Position numbers and translations under genes: made by a program. DNA of 64,000 nucleotides, from positions 28,281 to 92,280 of the forward strand of contig JACPVX010000013.1 in assembly GCA_016191555.1 (NCBI GenBank), read 5' to 3'. The notes below the pieces were generated by a model. It searched no databases, was not told the origin of the DNA, and saw only the letters and a program-made list of their open reading frames with translations. This document shows, piece after piece, positions 44,350 through 53,946 of this stretch. Source of the stretch: Bacteroidota bacterium. Lineage in GTDB: Bacteria > Bacteroidota > Bacteroidia > Cytophagales > Cyclobacteriaceae. How positions within the stretch are numbered: position 1 is the first letter of the stretch; every line of letters starts with the position of its first letter.

Positions 44350-45165
44350 TTATTGAAGTACTTCTGCTAAATGTTGATGATAGGCTGCAAACTCGCGCAG
44401 GTTGCGATGGCTTCCACCTTCAATCAGAAAGAATTGATCGTTTGGTGTGAGCAAGGGTTTTAGTTTTTCGGCTGAGCGCAGGGGCACTACCCAATCGTTG
44501 GTGCCATGAAAAATAATTTTGCGACACGCTATTTGCGGCAGGTGGAGTTTATTGGGAAATTGATATCGCAGCGGGACCCACGAGAGCATTGCTTGCATGG
44601 GTGTGTTGACGACTCCCGCTAGTTCATCGAAGGGAGTTTCGAGAATGAGCAAATTGGGTGTGTGTTGCGTGGCGAGCTGGGAGGCAACGGCAGCACCTAG
44701 AGAGCGTCCGTAGAAAATAATTTTGGTGAAGGTGAGATGTTGATGTGCCCAATTAAAAACGGAGTTGGCATCCTGATAAAACTCTTTTTCTCCGGGGGTG
44801 CCTGTACTTTTTCCATAACCGCGGTAGTCGATCATGAGGACGGTGTAACCAAGTTTTGTAAAGTCGATGGCATATTCGCCCCAGCGCTGCAGGTTGCCGG
44901 CATTGCCGTGAAAGTAGAGAATCAATCCTTGGGATGAATCGGCCGGAGAAAAAACCAATGCGTTGAGTTGTTCATCATCGGTGGTAGGGATGGTGAACTC
45001 CTGAAATGGCTGATTGAATTTAAAAGCGTAATCAGCTTTGAGTTGTGTGGGTTGAAAAATGAGTTTTTCCTGAAACATATAAAGTGCCACCAATAGTGAG
45101 CATACAATGATCAAAACAATCGCAATTATTTTTTTTAGATGCTTTGAAAGAGTAGCGGCAATCAT
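44350..45165 (-). CDS. Membrane-anchored alpha/beta hydrolase, paralogue
   Basis: A 271-residue relative of the hydrolase at 43359, with a hydrophobic anchor (about residues 14-32). The catalytic motifs are YGRSLGAAVAS, FHGTNDWVVPL and EGGSHRNL, and it does have the oxyanion motif YFHGNAGNLQRWG. It is complete at 816 bases. The start is the ATG at 45165; the TTG at 45174 lies inside its -7 box. The two hydrolases share the plan and likely the origin, but differ in the oxyanion motif. Confidence 0.87.
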   Translation of the reverse strand: MIAATLSKHLKKIIAIVLIIVCSLLVALYMFQEKLIFQPTQLKADYAFKFNQPFQEFTIPTTDDEQLNALVFSPADSSQGLILYFHGNAGNLQRWGEYAIDFTKLGYTVLMIDYRGYGKSTGTPGEKEFYQDANSVFNWAHQHLTFTKIIFYGRSLGAAVASQLATQHTPNLLILETPFDELAGVVNTPMQAMLSWVPLRYQFPNKLHLPQIACRKIIFHGTNDWVVPLRSAEKLKPLLTPNDQFFLIEGGSHRNLREFAAYHQHLAEVLQ

Positions 45166-45171
45166 CTTTAT

Positions 45172-45179
45172 CAAAAGTA
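45172..45179 (-). promoter_or_regulatory. -7 element of the paralogous hydrolase gene
   Basis: TACTTTTG (minus strand) is an exact TAnnTTTG. It lies only six bases before the start codon at 45165, so the mRNA would have almost no leader. No TTG is found upstream. Confidence 0.4.
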
Positions 45180-45262
45180 AAAAATAGTTGTCATGTAATT
45201 CTTGTTTTTTACTGCGTTGCTTTTGCGTATTTTACTTTCTATAAGCCTAAATCTCTACTCGT

Positions 45263-48200
45263 ATGACGAATTATCGTGTTCTTGTATTTCTATTCTTTAG
45301 CCTATCGGCTACTCCTTTGCTTGCACAGCTCACTTCGGTTGATGCGAAATATTTTGATAAACTAAAATGGCGCAACATTGGCCCTGCACGAGGCGGCCGC
45401 TCGCTAGGTAGTTCGGGTAGTCCGGGCAGGCCCAACGAATATTATTTTGGAGCTACTGGTGGTGGCTTATGGAAAACGACTGATGGAGGACAAGAATGGT
45501 TTCCTGTAACGGACGGGCAGATTTCTTCTTCATCTATAGGAGCGGTGGCTGTGGCTGAAACCAATCCGGACATTGTTTACATTGGTGGTGGCGAAACACA
45601 ACTTCGAGGCAGCATTACGCAAGGCGATGGCGTTTATAAGACAGTAGATGGTGGAAAAACATGGCGACATATTGGCTTGCGCGAAACACAAGCAATCGCG
45701 CGCATTCGGGTACACCCAACGGATCCCAACATTGTTTATGTAGCGGCACTGGGTCACCCTTACGGGGATAATGAAGAGCGCGGAGTATTTCGCTCGATGG
45801 ATGGCGGCAACACTTGGAAGAAGGTTTTATATGTAAGCCCGAAAGCTGGTGCGGCTGATTTAATCATCGATCGCACGAACCCAAAAATAATTTATGCTTC
45901 GACATGGCAAGTCTATCGCAGAACCTGGAAGATGTGGGGCGGTGGACCGGATTGTAAACTTTGGAAGTCAGAGAATGCCGGAGAGACGTGGACTGAGTTA
46001 ACAAAGAATCCGGGTATGCCCGAAGGCCCACTCGGAAAAATTGGTATTACTGTTTCACCTGTTGATAGCAAGCGCTTGTGGGCGATTGTGGAAGCGAATG
46101 AAGGTGGTGTGTTTCGCAGTGATGATGCGGGTGCCACTTGGAAGCGAACCAATGATGAGCGCAAATTACGTCAACGCGCATTTTACTATTCACGCATTTA
46201 TGCCGATCCTTTTGATCGTGAAACGGTGTATTGCCTCAATGTAAATTTCTATAAGTCCACAGACGGTGGTGTGAAATTTGATCAGGAGATCAACGGAAAG
46301 CATGGAGACTATCACGATTTATGGATCGACCCTAACAATCCACAGCGCATGATTTTGTCAGATGATGGCGGTGGATCTGTTTCGGTGAACGGAGGAAAAA
46401 GCTGGACGGATCAAGATTACATCACGACACAATTCTATCATGTGACCACCACCAATCATGTGCCTTATCATGTGGCCGGGGCACAACAAGATAATTCCAC
46501 TATTGCTATTCCAAGTGACGGTTGGGACCACATGAACGAGTTAGGTCAGTGGGGCTATGATGTAGGTGGTGGCGAGAGCGGTTACATCACCTCACACCCG
46601 GATAATCCCAATGTGTATTATGCAGGCAGTCAGGGTGCATTGCTTACGCGTAAAGACGTTACCACCGGACAAGTGCGCGACATTCAAGTGTATCCACGAT
46701 TTTTTTCAGGAGAGCCCGCCAACTCGTTGCCGGAGCGGTGGCAGTGGACATACCCGATTGTATTCTCACCAAAGGATTCTAAAATTTTATACACCTGTTC
46801 GCAGCATGTGTGGAAGACGACTGATGATGGACAAAGTTGGGAAAAGATTTCACCGGACTTGACGTATGCTGATCCCGAGACATTGGGTATTTCAGGTGGG
46901 GAAGTAACACGCGATATGAATGGCCCTGAGATCTATGCTACAGTGTTTGCATTGGCGCCTTCGTTTCATGATGTGAATACCATTTGGGCCGGCAGCGATG
47001 ACGGAAAAATTCATATCACTCGCGATGGTGGAAAAAATTGGACGAACATCACACCGAAAGACTTACCTAAAAATTCAGTAGTGGCCATTATCGATGAGTC
47101 AAGACACAAAGCCGGAACAGCGTATGTGGCGGCCTTTCGCTATCAGGTGGATGATCGTCAACCGTATGTTTTCAGAACAACGGATTTTGGAAAAACGTGG
47201 ACGAAGATTGTAACTGGAATTAAAGACGGACACTTTTCACGCTCCGTACGTGAAGATCATGTGCGACCCGGACTTTTATTTTTAGGAACTGAGCATGGCG
47301 CGTATGTTTCATTTAATGCAGGTGACAATTGGCAACCGTTGCAACTCAACTTACCCGACACGCCTGTCCGTGATTTAGTAGTGAAAGATGATGATGTAGT
47401 GCTGGGCACCCACGGAAGAGGATTTTGGATATTGGATGATATTCGTCCACTGCGACAACTCACTTCGGAGTTGATGAAGCAACCTGTTATCTTTTATCAG
47501 CCGGCCGATGCTATTCGCGGAATCAATCAAGCGGTATTTCAATATCACCTTAATAACAAGGTTGATTCTGTTGTGATTGAAGTATTGGATGAACAAGGTA
47601 AATTCATTCGCAAGTTTTTAGGCACCAAGCCGGAAGAGAAAGCTGCTGCTGGCGATTGGTGGGGTGGAGGTGAAAGCAAACCTACCACGGCCGTGGGATT
47701 AAATTCTTTCAGTTGGAATTTACGCTATTCGGGTGCAACTACATTTGATGGCATGATCATCTGGGGTGCGCGACCACAGAACGGACCGAAGGCTGCGATT
47801 GGAAAATACCAAGTACGATTTACCTGTGGAAGTTATTCTCAAACCTATGCTTTCCAAATCAAGTTGAATCCAAATTTGAAAGGAGTGACCGAAGCCGATC
47901 TAAAGGAGACATTTGATCTGGCTTCTAAAATCAGAGATCGCGAGAGCGAAGCCAACGAAGCTGTAATTCGCATTCGCGAAATCAGAAAGCAAATTGAAGA
48001 GCGCGTGAAAGAAGTAAACGATGCCACGTTTTCGGCATCGGCTAAAGAATTGTTGAGCAAAATTACCGCCATCGAAGAAGAACTGTATCAGACCAAAAAC
48101 AGAAGTGAGCAAGACCCTTTGAATTTTCCTATTAAGTTAGGCAACCGACTTTCTGCTTTGCGCAGAAGTTTAGAGACAGGCGATGCCAAACCAACAGCCG

Positions 48201-48346
48201 GTGCATACAAAGTATTTAGTGAGTTGAGCAAGGAGTTGGATGGACATTTGGTTAAGCTCAATGAACACTTAAAGAATGGTATCAATGCAATTAATCCGGT
48301 GTTGATGAACAAACAGATGAAGGTAATTATCGATAAGAAGAAGTAA
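45263..48346 (+). CDS. BNR/sortilin-repeat exported protein
   Basis: A 1027-residue secreted protein with a signal peptide cleaved after LLAQ (residue 22). The body is a beta-propeller with many BNR (Asp-box) repeats such as KTTDGGQEWFPV, RSMDGGNTWKKV, RSDDAGATWKR and ITRDGGKNWTN, reaching residue 720. A C-terminal helical region (about residues 870-1010) follows. Family members are annotated as glycosyl hydrolases, but no catalytic residues typical of sialidases are visible. Probably a periplasmic or surface protein of unknown substrate. Confidence 0.87.
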   Translation: MTNYRVLVFLFFSLSATPLLAQLTSVDAKYFDKLKWRNIGPARGGRSLGSSGSPGRPNEYYFGATGGGLWKTTDGGQEWFPVTDGQISSSSIGAVAVAETNPDIVYIGGGETQLRGSITQGDGVYKTVDGGKTWRHIGLRETQAIARIRVHPTDPNIVYVAALGHPYGDNEERGVFRSMDGGNTWKKVLYVSPKAGAADLIIDRTNPKIIYASTWQVYRRTWKMWGGGPDCKLWKSENAGETWTELTKNPGMPEGPLGKIGITVSPVDSKRLWAIVEANEGGVFRSDDAGATWKRTNDERKLRQRAFYYSRIYADPFDRETVYCLNVNFYKSTDGGVKFDQEINGKHGDYHDLWIDPNNPQRMILSDDGGGSVSVNGGKSWTDQDYITTQFYHVTTTNHVPYHVAGAQQDNSTIAIPSDGWDHMNELGQWGYDVGGGESGYITSHPDNPNVYYAGSQGALLTRKDVTTGQVRDIQVYPRFFSGEPANSLPERWQWTYPIVFSPKDSKILYTCSQHVWKTTDDGQSWEKISPDLTYADPETLGISGGEVTRDMNGPEIYATVFALAPSFHDVNTIWAGSDDGKIHITRDGGKNWTNITPKDLPKNSVVAIIDESRHKAGTAYVAAFRYQVDDRQPYVFRTTDFGKTWTKIVTGIKDGHFSRSVREDHVRPGLLFLGTEHGAYVSFNAGDNWQPLQLNLPDTPVRDLVVKDDDVVLGTHGRGFWILDDIRPLRQLTSELMKQPVIFYQPADAIRGINQAVFQYHLNNKVDSVVIEVLDEQGKFIRKFLGTKPEEKAAAGDWWGGGESKPTTAVGLNSFSWNLRYSGATTFDGMIIWGARPQNGPKAAIGKYQVRFTCGSYSQTYAFQIKLNPNLKGVTEADLKETFDLASKIRDRESEANEAVIRIREIRKQIEERVKEVNDATFSASAKELLSKITAIEEELYQTKNRSEQDPLNFPIKLGNRLSALRRSLETGDAKPTAGAYKVFSELSKELDGHLVKLNEHLKNGINAINPVLMNKQMKVIIDKKK

Positions 48347-48347
48347 A

Positions 48348-49172
48348 ATGAGTTTAACGCCCGATCAACAAGAACTTGAGGGAGGTGAAGAATTACCTTC
48401 AACGAAATTATCGGCTATAGTGAAAGATTGGAAGAAATATCTTTTTGAGTTTCTACTCATCTTCACGGCTGTATTTCTCGGTTTCTTGGCTGATAACATT
48501 CGAGAAAACTATGGTGAGCAGCAACGGGCCATAGCCTTAGCGCGAAGTTTTTATGAAGAGTTGAAGAACGATTCTGCCACTGTAGTATTAAAAATGGAAG
48601 GCCGTCATCAAAAGGAAAATTCGATCAAATACATGATTGAATTTTTTCGCGATAGTAGCTTTACGTCCAAATCAAAAGAGTTGCCCTACCATTTTATCTG
48701 GGGAGTCACTGCGCGATCACCCATTATTTTCACACCACGCACAGTAGTCTTAGAGCAACTGAAGAGTTCGGGATCGCTGCGATATTTTAAGAACGAACGC
48801 TTGCAAAAAATGATTGGCGACTTGTCGGTTTCAATTGATTATATTTTAGCCAGACAAGAATATGAGAACTCCATATTTGCTACCTACATGGAGCCCGTGA
48901 TGATCAACCACATGGATTTTGATTTTCAGCACAAACTTTGGCAGAATAGTGTAAATATTTTTGACCGCCTCGAAGAGTACCGCACCAGTGATGAATACAT
49001 TTCCTTTACCATTTCACAGCCCGATCAACTTAACCGACAGGCTCTGATGAACGCATTAGGATATTATCATACCAATGGGTTGCTTTCCACTAGGCTCATC
49101 GCCTTTCAGCAATATGTGACAGTAAATGCAGCATTGTTAAAAGAGCTAAGGGCTGAGTATGGGCTTAAATAA
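48348..49172 (+). CDS. DUF6090-like membrane protein
   Basis: A 274-residue protein with an N-terminal cytoplasmic tail and one membrane helix containing the family's motif EFLLIFTAVFLGFLADNIRENYG. Helical regions follow, probably in the periplasm. Members are common in Bacteroidota and without function. It begins two bases after the BNR gene stop (coupled). A weak hairpin (GATTGG/CCAATC near 49204-49220) lies between it and the convergent gene. Confidence 0.7.
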   Translation: MSLTPDQQELEGGEELPSTKLSAIVKDWKKYLFEFLLIFTAVFLGFLADNIRENYGEQQRAIALARSFYEELKNDSATVVLKMEGRHQKENSIKYMIEFFRDSSFTSKSKELPYHFIWGVTARSPIIFTPRTVVLEQLKSSGSLRYFKNERLQKMIGDLSVSIDYILARQEYENSIFATYMEPVMINHMDFDFQHKLWQNSVNIFDRLEEYRTSDEYISFTISQPDQLNRQALMNALGYYHTNGLLSTRLIAFQQYVTVNAALLKELRAEYGLK

Positions 49173-49254
49173 ACTGTAAATACTTAGCTTAATAAGTTCC
49201 CTCGATTGGATAACCCAATCAACTTAAATAGATCATAATGCTGCTCACTGTAAT

Positions 49255-50913
49255 CTATTTCCCCAACGCTTTATTCAACATCGACTTATCGCCTGTCATT
49301 TCCCAATGGATCAGCGACACCGGAATGATGCCTTTGCGATTGAAATCATCCATAAATTGTTTCAACACAAATGAGCCTTCCCGCTGACGGGCATATTCAG
49401 CGATCAATTGATCGATCAAAATTTTTCCCATCACATAGCTGCTTCCATATCCAGGCTGTTGTAAGTAAAATTGTTCTTCATGTTGAATCGTTCCGCCATC
49501 CGCAGGAAGTAATCCCCATGGCACCCACTTCGAAGCAAACTGGGTAGCCTGATCAAATGTGTATTCTTGGCCGTGTTGACGCAATCCACCGAGCCCACGA
49601 GCTGCGCGTTGCGCGAGCATAATGTAAACCAATTCTTTAGCACGTGGTCGTTTCTCTAACATGCCCATATTCATCACCAATTCTTCCATGGCGGTAGCCA
49701 TCCCTTCCGCACGACTGTCAAAAATGTTATCAAGCAAAGGCACATTGCGAATCGCGCTTTCGTTTGGCTCTTCGCGATTGCGAGCTAAATCAATCCAATG
49801 ATTGTGATGCGCACGCATGGGCATCGGGTCGCGGTAGTCCACTTCGTCAAAGAAGCCGCGGAGTTCTTTCGTATCCACAAATTCATGAATCTGTGCCCGC
49901 ATGGCTGGATCCATGTAAGGTTTCATAGTGATGACGTCTTGTTTTTCAAAAAAGTCTAAATAATCTGTTACACCTTGATGAAGAAGTTTTTTATACGCTT
50001 CGGCATTAGCCGCTTTTTCCAGTTTGGCTAAATTTCGATTTTGATGTTCCATCAATCGCAGGGCACTGTGCGAGCGATACAATTCACGTTCCAACAATGT
50101 TTCTTCCGATTCGTATGTTAATGGGAGCAAGTGAACATTTTTCAAATACCACGTGTAGTTTTCTTTTCCTATTCCAGAGATACCGGTTTTAGAAGGAGCC
50201 TGAGTACTCAGCCATTCTGCAAACTGATCAGAAGCTTGCTGTGCAGTGCGTGCTGCGGCAGCCAGATCGGGATATGTTTTTTCAACTGATGTGGCGAATG
50301 CATTCAAGTCGTTGCTCTGTTCTTTAATGGAACGAATGCCTGTCACCCATAAGTCTTTGGCATTGCCGGTTAAGTTTACTTTTGCTTGTTCGTAAACAGC
50401 GGAAGCTTTGCGAAGTTGATCAGCAATCGTAGCAGCATCTTTTTCAGAAAGTGGTGATGAATAGGAGGGGAGATCGACCGCACCATACATGTTGGCGCCC
50501 TCACGTTCCGGCACATCGGATGGATACGGGTAGAACCATACGTAAAATGCCGGGTCTCGCACCCAGGGTTGCTTCACGCGATGATCAAAGTCGAGGCTAT
50601 TCATTTCAGCCCACACCAAATACCAATCTACCTGGTGTTTGATGGGCCATTGAGTTGTATCAAATGCATTCAATCGTGCTTGCCACTGCACTAGTTCTTG
50701 TTGCTGCTTTTGCATAGCTCCAGTGCTGTAATCGGCTACGCCATTAACCAATTCGGGAGAATGAAACTCACGCCATTCGTTAAACAAAGTCACCAATTGG
50801 TTGTAATCTTTACTTGTGGGCTGCTGAACGGCAGGTTCTGAATTTTTTTTCTCGCATCCCGCAAATACGAGCAAACTGATTAGCAAAATGAGTGTTTGGG
50901 AAGATTTTAGCAT
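49255..50913 (-). CDS. DUF885-like lipoprotein
   Basis: The 552-residue protein has a lipoprotein signal (Cys20 in LLVFAGC). The middle and end resemble DUF885: RAEGMATAMEELVMNMGM corresponds to the family EGWALYAE motif and QQPGYGSSYVMGKILIDQL to the following stretch. The HExxxGH-type motif of catalytic members is not found, so it may be inactive or divergent. The family probably includes metallopeptidases. The gene is monocistronic. Confidence 0.72.
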   Translation of the reverse strand: MLKSSQTLILLISLLVFAGCEKKNSEPAVQQPTSKDYNQLVTLFNEWREFHSPELVNGVADYSTGAMQKQQQELVQWQARLNAFDTTQWPIKHQVDWYLVWAEMNSLDFDHRVKQPWVRDPAFYVWFYPYPSDVPEREGANMYGAVDLPSYSSPLSEKDAATIADQLRKASAVYEQAKVNLTGNAKDLWVTGIRSIKEQSNDLNAFATSVEKTYPDLAAAARTAQQASDQFAEWLSTQAPSKTGISGIGKENYTWYLKNVHLLPLTYESEETLLERELYRSHSALRLMEHQNRNLAKLEKAANAEAYKKLLHQGVTDYLDFFEKQDVITMKPYMDPAMRAQIHEFVDTKELRGFFDEVDYRDPMPMRAHHNHWIDLARNREEPNESAIRNVPLLDNIFDSRAEGMATAMEELVMNMGMLEKRPRAKELVYIMLAQRAARGLGGLRQHGQEYTFDQATQFASKWVPWGLLPADGGTIQHEEQFYLQQPGYGSSYVMGKILIDQLIAEYARQREGSFVLKQFMDDFNRKGIIPVSLIHWEMTGDKSMLNKALGK

Positions 50914-50977
50914 AACAACAAGGTTGATTTAAGTTGGCTACCCTAAATCTAAGTACTTTTTGAGTCGTATTTAAATT

Positions 50978-51080
50978 TCTATTCACAGATTATGAGGAGT
51001 TTTCTTCGCTTACCCGTACCTTGCAGGAAACCGAAAAATTGGAATCCATACAACTGGCCATTTTAGGATTAGGAGAATAA
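50978..51080 (+). other. Possible coding remnant upstream of the cold-shock gene
   Basis: An open frame without a start codon reads DYEEFSSLTRTLQETEKLE and then SIQLAILGLGE before TAA at 51078-51080. It looks like the end of a real protein, but no beginning is present and the preceding frame has a stop. It could be a remnant or part of the 5' leader of the cold-shock gene. Low weight. Confidence 0.2.
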
Positions 51081-51102
51081 ATTATCAACCAAACAATCAA
51101 TT

Positions 51103-51555
51103 ATGGCCAAATCGCAAGAAACATGGAACAAAAAGGAAATGGAGAAAAAGCGTCTCAAGAAGAGACAAGATAAAGAGCAAAAGAAGGAAGAACGGAAAGC
51201 AAACGCGAAAGACGGAACTTCTTTTGAAGATATGATTGCTTACGTAGATGAAAACGGCAATCTGAGCTCAACTCCTCCTCCCATGGTGAAGCGGGCCATT
51301 AAAGCAGAAGATATCCAGGTTGGCGTACCCAAGCGTGTAGATGTTGTTCAAGATACGGTGCGGAAGGGAATCGTTACGTTTTTCAACGATTCGAAAGGAT
51401 ATGGTTTTATCAAAGATCAGGAAACACAAGAAAGCGTATTTGTTCACATGAATGGATTGATCGATCCGATCAAAGACAATAGCAAAGTTACATTTGAAGT
51501 GGAAATGGGTCACAAGGGCCCTAATGCTGTTAAAGTACGGTTGGCTGTTGGATAA
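51103..51555 (+). CDS. Cold-shock domain protein with basic N-terminal extension
   Basis: A 150-residue RNA-binding protein. The first 35 residues are a charged helix rich in Lys and Glu (WNKKEMEKKRLKKRQDKEQK). The cold-shock domain occupies about residues 86-150, with RNP1 in KGYGFI and RNP2 in SVFVHMNGL. It lacks a clear SD and lies behind a 189-base gap that may be a leader. The extended form is common in Bacteroidota. Confidence 0.88.
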   Translation: MAKSQETWNKKEMEKKRLKKRQDKEQKKEERKANAKDGTSFEDMIAYVDENGNLSSTPPPMVKRAIKAEDIQVGVPKRVDVVQDTVRKGIVTFFNDSKGYGFIKDQETQESVFVHMNGLIDPIKDNSKVTFEVEMGHKGPNAVKVRLAVG

Positions 51556-51578
51556 TAATCGTAAGCAAAAAATACGAG

Positions 51579-51608
51579 AGAGGGTATCATACGGTACCCT
51601 CTTTTTTT
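51579..51608 (+). terminator. Intrinsic terminator
   Basis: AGAGGGTA pairs with TACCCTCT across TCATACGG, then T-run. It follows the cold-shock gene and overlaps the end of the porin gene by a few bases. Confidence 0.85.
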
Positions 51609-52941
51609 AGAATTCGATGTGAACTCGCAGACCCACTACATGTGCGGGACCGCGATCCTGATTGTATCCAGGATTGACTACAAACTGATAATTAGCGGTA
51701 GCATAAAATGAATCTGAGAAGATATTCGCGCGGTAAAATAACTCTGTTACACATTCTGCACCTTCATTCAGAAAACCATCGCCCACAATAAATCCATAAC
51801 CTCCGGAAGCCAAATAGCGACTGTGCTCTGACGATAGTGTGCTTACAACTGTCGCGAGTCCGGCATAATCTCCTTTTCTTTTCCAACGCGCTCCATCAAA
51901 TCCCAAGCCTATGCTAGCAGAGCGATCGATTTCTGTGAAAGCCCATGTTTCATTTTGCCCGTCATTCCAACTAGCACGCGCAAAAAGCCCCACACCATCT
52001 CCAACTTCTTGTTCCAGATTGATTCCAAAGCCATACTTTGATCGGCTATATACGCGTGTACTGGTAATATCCGGAAACGTTGGATTGCTCTGAATAGCTA
52101 AAGCATAGTTGCCCATGCGAGCCATTGTGTAAAATCCTAGCAAACGAATTTTACCACTTCTCTTCGCAAGTTGAATTGGCTTTTCAAATTCAATCACGCT
52201 GGAGTTAGCCTTTCCAACGTTTAAATCTAAATCATTACCATTGGCATCTTTGGGTACCAACGTAGTAGCGCCTCGCACTTTGTACTTTTCGTTTCCGTAT
52301 TCGAGTACTACACCCCACGTGTAACCTCTTACGTTAGCCGGATAGTCCCAAGCTCCATTACTCATTAGCCCCCAATTTAAAAATTGCGAGCGTGGATCAT
52401 GACTATAGGAATTGTTATCGAAGTAATCGGCAATACTGAATTTTCCAGCAACAATCATAAGATATTTCTTAGCCCGCGACTTATACACTTCATTTGGCCC
52501 GGTGCCAATATATTCGTGTGTATCATCTAGGTTGAAAATTTGTTTGATAAATCCCCGAGCCAGATAAATTGTTGGCGCTGGGTCGCCTACGCGAAAGGCT
52601 TCTCCATTCGTAAAGGCAGCAATGCCCTTTGCGCTGCTAATACCACTTCCTCCGGCTACTTCTGGATTGATATAAAGTCCGGCACCTTTCCAAAGTTTAG
52701 TTCCCCAAAACAACGTAGCGGTTAACGTGCTGGCCGATTCATCGCCCTTGCCCAAACTATTATTGCCGGTATAGGGAGCTTTCATGTCAAAATGATACTG
52801 GCTGACACTTGTCAACTGAAAGTGAAAGTTGGTATTAAAGTTAGTGGTGCTGTCGGGTATCGATGACTCTTGTGAAAATCCTCGAGAACAAATAAAAAGA
52901 TTGATAACAAGGATGAAGATGCGAAGCGATTTTTTATCCAT
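51607..52941 (-). CDS. OprB-type carbohydrate porin
   Basis: A 444-residue beta-barrel protein with signal peptide (cleaved near SRGFSQ) beginning at the ATG at 52941. Residues starting FHFQLTSVSQYHFDMKAPY, LWKGAGLYINPEVAGGSG and the terminal GPAHVVGLRVHIEF (last strand ending in Phe) fit the carbohydrate-selective porin family. On the minus strand TATCTTTG (52953-52946) is an exact -7 box only four bases before this ATG, so a leaderless mRNA, or chance, must be considered. No sugar gene is next to it. Confidence 0.83.
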   Translation of the reverse strand: MDKKSLRIFILVINLFICSRGFSQESSIPDSTTNFNTNFHFQLTSVSQYHFDMKAPYTGNNSLGKGDESASTLTATLFWGTKLWKGAGLYINPEVAGGSGISSAKGIAAFTNGEAFRVGDPAPTIYLARGFIKQIFNLDDTHEYIGTGPNEVYKSRAKKYLMIVAGKFSIADYFDNNSYSHDPRSQFLNWGLMSNGAWDYPANVRGYTWGVVLEYGNEKYKVRGATTLVPKDANGNDLDLNVGKANSSVIEFEKPIQLAKRSGKIRLLGFYTMARMGNYALAIQSNPTFPDITSTRVYSRSKYGFGINLEQEVGDGVGLFARASWNDGQNETWAFTEIDRSASIGLGFDGARWKRKGDYAGLATVVSTLSSEHSRYLASGGYGFIVGDGFLNEGAECVTELFYRANIFSDSFYATANYQFVVNPGYNQDRGPAHVVGLRVHIEF

Positions 52942-53036
52942 CGTGCAAAGATAGAAGAATTTAGAACCCTCGCGATTACCAACACGGTTCTTCAAATGCC
53001 AGCGGTTGGCTTATTTAGTTTAAGTTTTTTAAACTT

Positions 53037-53855
53037 CTAATTCCTCTTTCCAACCGGAAATATAATGCCGCCCTCCCAAGTCCATTGTAAGCTGTAAAAA
53101 GAATGGGTGGCTTCGCCATCATGCTTGCTACCCATCTTCGTGTTGGTGTAATTGGCAAAGGCGCCTTGAAAATCAGATTGTACAAAAAAGTGTTTTAAGA
53201 AGGAAACGCGCACACCTAAGCTTGTGGCAGCAACCCATCCGTGATAATGAAAATATCCCAAGTCCTGATCTTTTAAAATGGTAGAGATGGTATAAGAAAT
53301 CAAAGGTCCTACGCCCACTTTCCCTATTGCACTTACTTGAAAATGCTTATGATTAAAGATGTCTTGCTTTTTGGTAAGATTGAAAAGCAAATAGTTATTG
53401 CCGTTGGTATGTTGCAAATGCAACGTATCCGGATTTAGAGGTGCTACCCGATCAATGGGTGTTCCGTGAATTTGTCCGCTCAGCCGGATGTTCTGCCAAT
53501 CAGTGACAACATATTTTAAGTGATCCCACGCAATCTCTACACCTAAATTATGCTTGTCATTAAACTGATAACCGATAGTGAGATCGTATTGAGGAATGGT
53601 TAACCGATCTACATTCCAAAAATTTTCCATGTCTGGCTTATCGTGAGCTGTCGCATCATAAATCGTAAAGTCGTAACTCTTGGATGGATCCGGATTGTTG
53701 TTAACAAAATGAATGGTGCTGTTCGAATACCAATCACGGTTATAGCCCCACGTAAAATACAATTCTCCTCTTTTCTTAGCCGGGGGATTTTCAGGTGTTT
53801 GACCGAACGATCCAATAACCAATAAACAGAATGGCAATACGAGTATTTTTTTCAA
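53037..53855 (-). CDS. Outer-membrane beta-barrel protein
   Basis: A 272-residue exported protein, start TTG, signal peptide KKILVLPFCLLVIGSFGQ. Alternating hydrophobic strands and aromatic girdles (YFTWGYNRDWYSNS, YDLTIGYQFNDKHNLGVEI, SLGVRVSFLKHFFVQSDF) suggest a beta-barrel. The C-terminal WEGGIIFPVGKRN is close to a barrel end. I recognise no family. It lies 96 bases upstream of the porin gene on the same strand. An A/T-rich repeat (AAGTTT-TTT-AAACTT, 53022-53036) sits at its 3' end. Confidence 0.7.
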   Translation of the reverse strand: MKKILVLPFCLLVIGSFGQTPENPPAKKRGELYFTWGYNRDWYSNSTIHFVNNNPDPSKSYDFTIYDATAHDKPDMENFWNVDRLTIPQYDLTIGYQFNDKHNLGVEIAWDHLKYVVTDWQNIRLSGQIHGTPIDRVAPLNPDTLHLQHTNGNNYLLFNLTKKQDIFNHKHFQVSAIGKVGVGPLISYTISTILKDQDLGYFHYHGWVAATSLGVRVSFLKHFFVQSDFQGAFANYTNTKMGSKHDGEATHSFYSLQWTWEGGIIFPVGKRN

Positions 53856-53889
53856 GTTATAGCGCTGATTTAATTGCGCGCAAAAATAA

Positions 53890-53918
53890 AAAAAGTAAGA
53901 TTGACTATCTTACTTTTT
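53890..53918 (-). terminator. Intrinsic terminator of msrA
   Basis: AAAAAGTAAGAT pairs with ATCTTACTTTTT around five bases. On the minus strand a T-run follows. The stem lies just downstream of msrA. Confidence 0.85.
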
Positions 53919-53946
53919 AGAAATACTATCAAAAAATATAGCTCAA

